Below, in pieces: positions 1 to 10,200 of a stretch of DNA of 37,026 nucleotides. The stretch is from Chlamydomonas sphaeroides (Eukaryota; Chlorophyta; Chlorophyceae; Chlamydomonadales; Chlamydomonadaceae). The notes under the pieces are model-generated. The model saw nothing but the letters and a program-made list of their open reading frames with translations. It was not told the origin of the DNA and did not search any database. The stretch is taken from contig BDDC01000514.1 in the NCBI GenBank assembly GCA_001662425.1, positions 885 to 37,910 of the forward strand. Direction: 5' to 3'. How positions within the stretch are numbered: the stretch's first letter is position 1; each line of letters opens with the position of its first letter. Both the position numbers and the translations under genes were made by a program.

Positions 1-1200
1 GGCAGAGGAGACCGATGCGAAGGTCACCACGGCCGCAGCAGTGGTGCTCAGCCAGGACGTCACCGTGACCTGGGGGTGAGGAGGGTGGGTGCAGGGTGGT
101 AAGGAGGCACGCAGGACGCGACGACAAATAAATACCCTCGTACCATTCACTGCCCCCTGGTCCCAGCCCTGCCCCCTGCCCCACCTGCAGCTGGTAGCCG
201 GCTGCTGGCTCGAGGGCAGACACCTGGGCTGGGGTCAGCGGCAGGCGCAGCCGGTCCCTGTGGGGCAGTGGTGCGGCAGTCATCGGCGGCAAGCGTCGCT
301 TAGATCAAGATTGCAGCGCACTGGCACGCCCGCCTTGACGCACCTGGCGGCTGCCTTGGCGTTGGCGGTGTCAACGGCAGCCTGCAGCGCCGCCCGCCCC
401 GCCTCGCCCCCGGGAGCAGCAAGCAGCGCCCAGCGGGCATCGGCCAGGGGGCGGCCGGAGGGGTCGGAGCTGGCGCCGCCGTCCCACTCTGGCGGCACCG
501 ACACAAGGGTAGACAGGCCGCTGCCGCCCTCGCAGGGCTTGGTGACCGCAGAGGGGCCGCTGATGGCGGCGACCGGCGCTTCGCAGGGGCTGCAAGCGCG
601 GACCTGTGGAAACGGCAGGTGGTATCATCGATTGGTATCATCAGGTTGTCATCAATATATCATTGGGGACTCGCAGGGGCTGACCTACAAGGATGGTGCA
701 GGTGTCCTACGGCCGGAGCAAGCTAAGTGAAGGCACGCGCGCCCCACTACAAGTCGGTCACAAGTCGGTCACCCACCGCGAAAAACGGTCACCCACCGTG
801 ACGGCACCCGTGAAGGGCCTGCTGCTCTGCAGTTGCGACACGAGCACAGAGCCCGAGCCACGGAGCACGAGGCTCTGGCCCGGCTGCGAGGCACACGAGG
901 GAGGGGCGGCAGGGAGGGAATGAGGGTGCAGTCTGGCAGTGTGGACATGCACGCCACCACTCCCTACTCTCATTTCATCGTTTATCAAATTCAACGCACC
1001 CGCAGTGTCGCTCCCGGAGCCATCATCGCCGCCAGCCGTGTGCCTGACACCGAGCACAGCGCCGCATCACCGCCCAGCAGGGCCGTGCTGGCCTGGTCAA
1101 AGATTAAGCTGCATGACGCATCCTCCTTGGCGACTGCAGCGGCCGACAGGGACACCAGCACGCCCTGGCCGTCCGATGACAGCTGTGCGTCTGTCAGCAG
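1..1200 (-). other. REJ/polycystin-like ectodomain (incomplete)
   Basis: The end of exon 2567-1000 encodes a segment reading AQLSSDGQGVLVSLS...SCSLIF...ALCSVSG...GATL. Exons 603-344, 257-185 and 69-1 then encode a Cys-containing segment, the motif ASSDPSGRPLADARW, a YQLQ strand, and VTVTSWLSTTAAAVVTF. A 'SSDP.G.pL....W' motif followed by a Y-x-L-x-V-T-V strand and a Ser/Thr-rich strand is characteristic of REJ (receptor for egg jelly) and PKD-like beta-sandwich domains of polycystin-1-type proteins. The gene continues past base 1, so whether it ends in a polycystin-type membrane region is not visible. Confidence 0.5.
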
Positions 1201-4200
1201 CAGCTGCTCTGCCGTACATAGCGTAAAGCAGCTGGTCCGCATTAGGGTCTGGATGGCGGAGTCGCAAGACCAGCGCTGGCAGTTGGCCACAGCCGTGCAG
1301 GCTTCGCCGGTGGGGCACTGATTGGCAGAGCTTGAGCTGAGGTCGCAGGTGGCGGCCCCTGCGTTGAGCGACTGCAGCTGATCCGTGGTGTCCGGCAGGA
1401 GGCAGAAGGGCGTGTTGGGCGGGACCGGGGGCAATGATGTCGGAGGAGGGGAGAAGGCGGGCTGTGGATAGGGTCTTGGTGGCGGTGGCGATGGCGAGGG
1501 GATGGGGCTGGGAGGTGGGGGTTGCGGAGCTGGGCTCTCAGACGGAGCTTGTGCCAGGGTGCATGTTCCTGGCGCCATGCAGTACGTCACCCCTCCGCTG
1601 CAGCTGCACAGCTGCGGGGCGTTGACGGGCACTGTGCATGCGGCGCCCGGGGGGCACTGCGCATCCGTTGTGCACATTGCTGGGCTGAACTGCGGCAGTG
1701 CAGACATGCCACCTGTAACACCCTCAACCGAGCACAAGTCCAGCGGGCCAGAGAGGGGCTCCTGGGAGCCAAAGCGGCTGACGTTCAGCGAAGTGCAGCT
1801 GGCCTCGGAAGAATTGCTATCGGGGCACTGGCCCAGGTATGAGCACATGTAGCCCGCCCTCGCTGCCAGGGTGGGCCGTGCAATGTCTCCAACGATGCTC
1901 AGTGCCAGGGCTGCGCAGGACGTCAGGGCTGGTCGGGTGCTGCATACTGTACGCAGGGCGTCCGCCTGCTGACTTGGTGTCGAGGCCGAGTTCAAAGCCA
2001 CTGCTGTGACGTCGGCCATGGCGAGGAGGCAGGCCTGGCAGGTGCCGCAGGCCGATGGTGGTGACGGCGGCGGCCGAGGCCGAGGCCTGGGTCGCGACGG
2101 CGGCGGCGGGCTGGGTGGCGGCAGGAGCTTGTTCAGGTCCACGAGACTGGGCAGCAGCTCCCCGGCAGCCACACTGGACGTGGCCAGCTCGGCGTTGCTC
2201 GCGGCGTCGTACCACATGAAGTCGACGCTGTTGATGAAGCGCAGGAAGTTGTTGTCTGTGAACCCAAATTCGACTGTGAGGGTCTCCCAGCCGGGCGTGA
2301 GCGATGACGTCCACTGCGCTTGTGGGGAAAACCGACTCCCATTAAGGAACATGAAGTAAGCATCGCGGCATCCCCAGATGGCGTAGCGCCGCAGGTATCC
2401 GCCGCGGAGCCAGCGCAGCCCGGACCATCCAAGCCGCAGGCAGACGCCTTGCTGCTGTAGACGGGTGCGGCGGAACTCGGAGGTGACTGACAGCTGCGCC
2501 TTGCAGACTGCGATGTCTGACGACGCGTTCTCCCACGCGCAGCGCACGTTGGGGCGAGGCACCGGCTCTGGTGGGGAGGGGAACAGGTGGATGCAGGTGT
2601 CTCGTGTCATCTGACGGCCCACACCATCCGCTAGCTAATCGGTTGCAGGCGTAAAGCCGAAAAGCCCCGTCCTGTTATACGTCATACGCCACACACACCT
2701 GGGAAGGCGTACACGGCATGCAGCGCCCTCTCCGCCAGGCCCTGCGCCGCCAGCACGCTGCATGCATGCGGAGCACAGAGATACGTTTCGGGCCCAAAAC
2801 GTCGAGCTGTGCGCACCAGCGCCGTGCGCGCCCGGCCCCATTACGTGCAGCTATCCTGCCACACCTGCTGCTGAGGTAGTAGAACGCCTCGGGCTTGTAG
2901 TAATACAGGCCGTACAGCTTCCCGTCCACCGAGGTGTCACGCAGCCAACTGCGCGCCAGGCTCCGTGTCAGGCGCACAGCGCTCCACGCCCAGTCGGCAA
3001 TTGGTACACCGCCGACTGAGGGATGGCGCAACAGAGCAGCACTTCGGTTGGCGTGGGGTAGCTCCCTTGGTCACCGCCCGTGCCCGGGACCGGCAAATGT
3101 GCCCCCACGCACCGCTGACCCGCCCTGACCCACCTTGCCCCCATCTAGGCGCCCGTGACCCAGGCCGGCTACCCATACCCGCGTGGGCCGCCATGGCGGC
3201 GGCCCTGGTGGCCGCGCCCAATCTCGAATCCCGCCCGACCCTGCAGGTCCGTACCGCCGGCGCTCCCGCGACGCCGCGCCCGCGCTCTCACCACTGTCAC
3301 TGCCGAGCAGCTGACGGGCCGTGTCCTCCAGGCCGGTCAAGAATGCATTCCAGCTGCGCGTGTCGTACGACGTCAGGAGGGACACGAGGTCCTCAAACAT
3401 CAGCGGCAGCGGCATGCCTTGCTCGTCGGTGGGCCTGCGTTGGACATTAAGCGCGAGCGGCAGGTGGACGCTTGTTGAAGACGCAGGGAAACCCCAAGCG
3501 AACCACTGTGAGCGCCACTGTGATTCACAGATTAAGGAGCCGTTATCAGGGCCCCACGTCACCATGCGGGATGCTGCCGCGATCCAACGCCCCACGCACC
3601 CCTAAAGCAGTAGGCGACACCCCTCCGCACCAGGGGCCGCCAACCTGACTCTGCGCCTGGGACCCACCTGATGCTCAGCCCGCCGTGCTCCTCCAGCAGC
3701 CCCGCCACGCGGTCCACCAGGCCGGTGGACAGCAGGCCGTCCAGGGCTGTGCGGACCGTGTAGTATGCTGCTGAGACGGTTTCGTGGACGATCTCCTTGC
3801 CGCGCTCGGGCCCCGCGCACAGCAGCTCGTCTGCGAGGCGGAGAGATAGAGACAGGCAGTGGATGGAGTACACGCCCGGCAGCTGCTGTGCGGGAAACCC
3901 CTGGCAACCGAGCGCCTGGACGCTCCGGCCGGCCTCACCTATGCTGGGAGCGATAGCGTCCTCCCACTGGTCAAGCAACCACGTCACTCCGTCTACCAGC
4001 AGCCCCAGCAGCTGCTCGGCCGTGGGCGCCAGCCAGCCTTGGCTGGAGGCCGCTGCGCTGCTACCCGCCATTGGCTGCAGCCGGCGGCGGCCCGCAACTG
4101 CCAGAGCGGGTGTCGAGCCACCTGTGGCAGGAGGCGGCTCCGAGGCTCCGTTGATCAGCCGGTTCAGGAGCCTGCCAGCTGTGTCCAGGAAATCTACCAG

Positions 4201-7200
4201 ACTGGGGGCGGGAAGCAGAGGGCAGAAGGTCCAGCTTTCAGCAAGTTTCCAACAGCTGAGCCCGTGCGCCTAGCAACCCGTGAAAGCGAGCTCACTTTCT
4301 CAGCACGGTCTGCAGCGCCCGCCGGTCCTCGCCGCTTGCGCTCAGCGCCTGAGCCAGCGTGCTGCCTTGCGACTCCAGGCCCTTTGCGACGGCGTCAGCG
4401 GCCGCACGTGCCACGGTCACGACATCATCAACGACCATTTGTAGTGTCAGGCGACCGTCGGGGGAGGCTGCGGGTGGGTTCAGGTGGACAAGGGGCATCG
4501 GTAGGCAGGGTTCAGGAACGAGTCGGGAAATTGAGAGTTCGGTTCCGTCTACGGCCTCCAGCCTCAAAGTCGGCACGCCCAACGGCATGTCCACCCTCGG
4601 CCGTCTGTCAGTCTCGACCGCATTGGAAGCCCCAAGTCCGGTCCTGCCATACCCCCTCACCCAGCTCCTCTTCCAGCGCCGTGAGCATCGCGTCCAGTGC
4701 CTCCCGTGTAGCATTGCTCGTCAGGTGGCGCAGCAGGGCTTGAGAGTCGTCACGAGTGGTCCACAGCCGCAGAAAGAACCTGAGACCAGGGCACGCAGGG
4801 CAGAAGGTCACTCGCCAAGCAAGGGTTGTCGGTTGCTTGCGGCGGACACAATCGCTGGTATGATCGCCTCTGGACTCGGTGGTAGGCGTGGGGCTCGCCC
4901 CATACACGCCCGCCCTCCTGAATGCAATGACCTGCGTTTAACACAAGTCGTAACCATTTCTATTTCTATTTCGCCTCTGGACTCCAGGGCGGCAACCAAG
5001 CCCCTACAGTACCTCTTGACGCTGCTCAGCCGGTCCAGCAGTGCATCCGCCAGGTAGCTGCCCGTGTCGGTGGACAGGGCGGCGTCCAGCACCGGGCTTA
5101 GCACCTCCCGCAGTAACACATCCGACAAGCCATTGGTGTTGTCGTGCAGCCGGTCGACCACTGCAATGGTCGCGGGCATTTGATGATGATGGGCAGGAGC
5201 AGGGGGTCAGGCGCGGCAACCCATACTGAGGGGCTTGGCGCCCATACCTGAGGGGCTCGTCGCGCTTCCTAGTGCATGCGTGCTCCCCATGTCGCACGCA
5301 AGGGCCCAAGAACTCACCCCGCTTGCCACTACCCAAAGCCCAGCGTGCTGCCCTGGGCAGAGCCAGGATGGCTGCCGTGGTGCGCGGGAAGGTGCGGCCG
5401 CCGGCCTCGCGGAGGAGCGCGCTGACGGTGTGGACGGTGGGGTTGGGCGGCTTCCGCCACCCAGACCCATAGGAGTAGTAATAGTTTACTGGTACGCCCG
5501 CAAAGGTGGTTTGGCAGTAGTTCCGTTGCTTGGGCCGAATCCTGGGTACGACGGTGACGCTCCGTGCACGCGTGTTGTACTGTGCGAATGGGGCAGGCGG
5601 CAGGGACAGGGCGGGGGTGAGGAGTCCGTCGCAGTCAGCTTGCCTGGCCCGTAGCGTGATGAAGCGGCCCGCGCCCTGTGCCCATCCGCCTGCCTACCAG
5701 GAGCTCATCCCGACCAGAGGAGATCTCGCCGCCCGTGGCGGCGTCGAAGAAGTAGACTTTCAGTGAGTCGCGCAGTTGTGCAAAGTCGTTCCAACTGTAG
5801 CCCCCAGGGAGATTCATGGGGAACGCCACACGCAGCTCGTCCCATCCCGACGGGTCGTCCAGCACAGCGTTGGGCGGGAGCCGTGAAAAGGTCTGGGTCA
5901 ACCATGGATACAAGGCCAACTGCTCGCGTGAATAGTATGGCACGGTGCGCTCCTTGCCGTACCAGCCGCTGCAGCCCCAGAACAGGATGCTGCTATGCAG
6001 CCAGCGCGGCCTCGCGAACATGAGCGCAAAGCAGACCCGGTTGTCGGGCGCCGTAAGCCGGGACTGCCGGAACGCACGCGGCAGCCGCAGCGTGGCGTTG
6101 GCCATCAGGCTGTCACTTGTTGCAATGTAGTCAGAGTACAGGAATGTGTCCCAGTTCTGTTGGGTCATTTGTGCCCAAAAGAAGTAGGAGAAGTTCTGGG
6201 AGACCGACAAAGTCGTCACAGGCGCGAGCTCTGCGGCGGGGGGCGGCCGATAGCAGATATCAGCTGGGCCGTCGGTTGCTAACTTCCTGCGACCCGCCGG
6301 ATGGAGGACAGGGCGCGTGCGTACGTGGCGACCCTGATCGCCACGACCAGTCAGATTTGTCATGACACAGCAAGGCATTGCCATGGTTGCTATATCGGCA
6401 TTGATAGGCAGTGTAGCCGTTGCCAGCTCAGCCGGCATCACACCTGGGAAGGCGTAGGCCGCGTGCAGCAGCCGTTCGGCCCCGTCTTGGGCAGGCAGCG
6501 TGCTGAGGTGGGTGTGACAGGTACAGGCAGAGGACGTGTGTGGCAGCGACTTTTTGCCCGGCGGTGTGCATGCGCAACCAGGGCAGGCCAACTCATCGAC
6601 AGCACACGCAGGCATGCAGGTATGCTGTCACAAGCAAGGAACGCACACTGCGGATATCACTTCTGAATGATGTTTATGAAAACGGGCCGGCGCAGTGATC
6701 TTGGCCACACCAGCAGTCACTGCAGGCTCTGCCGCGGCGGGGTCAGCCGTGCAGCAGACGACGCACCTGCCGGCTGCCTTGCGCAGGACATCGCGTTCGG
6801 TTGCGTTGGCCGTGCGGAAGTGCAGGGTGCCCAGCGCCCCGTACATGGACGCCGCCTTGAGGGCCTCCTGCGCCAGGTCCCGGACCAGCCGCACGCCCCT
6901 CCACACCAGGTCGCGGATGGACGAGCCGGCTACTGCACGGGGCAGCGAGCGGCATCACGGACCCGGAGAATTGGATGGGTAATTGCATGCCATGTCGCGA
7001 CCCACAATGCCTCCGTCGCTCTGTCGTCCGCGAGGCCCTCTCTCACCCTCGTCGCTGCCCAGAAATCTCGTGGCGACGTCACTGGCAGCCGTGATGAGTG
7101 ACTCCCATTTGCGCGTGTCGTACGAGGTCAGGAGGAACAGCAGGTGGTCGGAGGTCAGGGGCAGCCGCACGCCGCTGGCATCGAGAGGCCTGCATTAGAC

Positions 7201-10200
7201 AAATGTAAGCGCAGCAGGGCGCGTGAACATATTACTACCAGGAGGAGATACTGCGACACACACCCCACGCACCCGACCACCCCACCTCATGTCCAGCCCG
7301 CCGTGCTCCTCCAGCAGCCCAGCCACGCGGTCCACAAGGCCGGTGGACAGCAGGCCGTCCAGGGCGGTGCGGACCGTGTCGCCCAGGGTGCGGACCAGGT
7401 CGCGGGTGAGGGCCGTGGCGCTGTCGGGGCTCCCGGAGCACAGCAGCTCGTCTGCGGGGGCGGGACGGATGGACGGAGCGCGACATTACAGTGGCACATG
7501 GCGCGCGATGAAGGGTGCGTGCGTGCATGAGGCCCGTTGCAAACATGTGCTGCTAGCTAGCATGGCAGCGTCACACCAGCATGTACCCAGTGGCCTGCCG
7601 CAAATGGATTACTCACCCAGGCGGGGCAGGATGCTGTCCTGCCACTGCCGCAGCAGCCAGTCGAGACCCTCAGGTAGCAATGCCAGGAGCCTGTCAGCGC
7701 CGAGCACAGTGGTGTTGGTGCCGCTTGTGGCCGCACCGCCCGTCTGCTGCTGCTGCATACGGCGCCGTACAGTACTGAAGCCCATGCCGCCTCCGGGCAA
7801 GGCCAGGGAGCCAAACATGTCTGCGGCAGCAGGACATAGCTTGTAGAAACCATACCAGGCAGGTGGGTGGGCAATCGAAAGAGCGGCGCAGCAGCTGCAA
7901 CTCACATCGAGCGAGCTCCGCGTACGTAGCCTGAGCGCCTTCAAGGACTGCTTGCACACTGTCGGCAAGGGACAGGGGCACGGTACACAAGCGCAACGTA
8001 CATATCAATCACTAGGTATTACAAAGCACTTCAAGGGCAGTTGCGTGTTGCTTTCAGCTAGCATGGGCAATTGCTTGTCACGTCGGTCGCACCCGCGCAG
8101 CATGTCTCGCAGCGCCTGCCGGTCCACGTCGCCGAGGCTCAGCGCCCGTGCCAGCGCGCCGCCCGGTGAGTCCAGGCTCTCCGCGGCGACTTTGACCGCC
8201 GTACGGCCCACGGAGAGAGCATCCTTGACGACAGCATCCCGCGTCAGGCGGCCGTCCGGAGAAGCTGGGGGTGGGGGCATGGTGCGTGTGAAGAGCTTGG
8301 GGAGGCGCAGGACTGACGCAGTCCTGTTGCAAGCGGGTTGATTGCTCATCAGCGGTGCCCATCAAATAGAAGCCCCCTCACCCAGCTCCTCCTCCAGCGC
8401 CGTGAGGATGGCGTCCAGTGCCTCCCCGGTGGTGTTGCTCATCAGGTGGCGCAGCAGGGCGTGGGGGTCGTCACGCGCGGTCCAGAAGCGCAGCAGGAAC
8501 CTGGGGTGGACGCGTGCAGCGTAGCATGTACGGAAGCAGTCAACATCCAGGCAGGTGTTCAATGAGTCACGCGCGGTCCAGAAGCGCAGCAGGAACCTGG
8601 GGTGGACGCGTGCAGCGTAGCATGTACGGAAGCAGTCAACATCCAGGCAGGTGTTCAATGACCAAATGCAAGGGGAGGTAGCTAGGGGCGGCAGGTCATT
8701 GGTGGTATTCGGGTTTTTAACGTATTCACAGGTTTGGCTTGGCAGCAGCTGGCACATGGGCAAGGCTGTACATCGCATGAGGAGTGTATATGCATCGACG
8801 TACCAATGGCCCATACCTGGCCACGCTGCCGACCCGCTCCACCACAGCCTCCGCCAGGTAGCTGCCCGTGTCGGTGCGTAGCGCCGCATCAGCGATGGGC
8901 CTCAGGACCTCTTTTGTGATTGCATCCGCTAGGCCATCCACGTTGTCGTACAGTCGACGGAGGCCTGAGGAGGCGGGGCAGGGACAGGATGGGGAAGCAC
9001 GTGCATTAGGACGTGCATAGATCGGCGGGGTAGCACAGATGAAAGGATGGGCGACGCGGCATGGAAATAACAGGTAGGCTAGGATGGGGACACACGGGGG
9101 CTTGCGTTGTATGCTGCCCTGTCATGCTGGCCTAGTAGTAGTGCTTTTCCAGAGCACGTCCCCTTACAAGCCCGCGCCCACCTGCCTCCCTGTTGGCCGC
9201 GAGCCAGCGCACCGCCCGGGGCAGCGACCGCAGGCCATCCAGCAGCCGACCCATGTGGCCGGGCGACGACCGCCGCAGCGCCGACAGCAGCGCCTCGCCG
9301 ACCGCCATGGCAGGCTGCCCCCCAGGCGCAGTGCACTCCGTCGCTGGGGCCATGCACGTTGGGCTGGTCCAACGGGGGAAGCCGGCGGCGTACAAGTTGA
9401 AGATGCCGGTAGTGAAGTCGCGGTCGCGGCTGAGCAGCCAGCTGTGGCCTTGGCTGGGCAGCTGCGAGGCCGGCAGCACGCCGTACGTATAGTAGCCGTA
9501 CACCGGGTGCGTGTACCAGCCGTACTCGCTTGGGCGGTAGGGCGCGTAGTCATAATAGATGTTCCCAATACCACCAGAGTGCATAGTCGAAGTGCACGCA
9601 TCGAGTGGCACGAGGCCCGGCTGGATGGCGACTATTCGCGGCTGCGTGGGGTTAAGACTCAACTGCTGCAGGCGCCGGCGTGGGGCTAGTGCAGATGCTG
9701 ACTCCGCAGGCAGTCCCTTGGCGCCGGGGCCTTCGTTGTGGCCAGGGCCGTCAGGGACCGACAAGCTCTCTGCTGCCTGGGCTTGCGAGGCCGCCAGTTC
9801 GGGCCAGGCGAGGTTGACGCGAGCCTGCGCGAGCGTGGTTAGATAGGCGGTGTGGATGCTGGACGCTCAGCAGCATGGGCGTAGCCCTCCCTCGCTCTCT
9901 CACAGAGCCGCACTACGGCCTCTTCCGATCCCCTCCGAGGTCAATCGCACAGAGCATAACCCGCCCTGGCCCCACCTGCGCCGCGGCCGCCTCGGACACG
10001 CACTGCTCCGGGGCAGTGCTGCCGGCCAGGACGGTGGTGTTGCCGCCCGGGCAGGCCACGCAGCGGTCCTGGGTCGCAAAGGCGTAGGAGCCGCGGCGGC
10101 AGGGAGCACAGCGCGCCTCGCCGGGGCCAGAAGCCCTGTGGGGAACAAGCCAGAGCGCCGTATGTATCAGGCGTGGCAAGGTCGATGACCTCTACAAGAC

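Larger units (their letters stand above)
5698..9824 (-). repeat. Module A: first copy of an unrecognised ~11-exon protein module
   Basis: Exons 9824-9182, 8964-8817, 8500-8382, 8264-8093, 7958-7906, 7820-7617, 7451-7286, 7189-7047, 6932-6767, 6502-6444 and 6230-5698 encode, in order: a Tyr-rich Cys segment ending in a PRAVRWL-like motif; a block with TDTGSYLAEAV; a block with FLLRFWTARDD and ending LEEELG; an ASPDGRLT block; a linker plus a WLLRQWQDSI block; an ADELLC/DGLLSTGLVDRVAGLL block; a FLLTSYDTRKW block; a DLVWRGVRLVRDLAQ block; an AERLLHAAYAFP block; and a 177-residue domain with a WGC motif. I recognise no known family. The same order recurs in module B. Its first exon is longer than the module B counterpart (643 against 262 nt). 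Confidence 0.75.
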
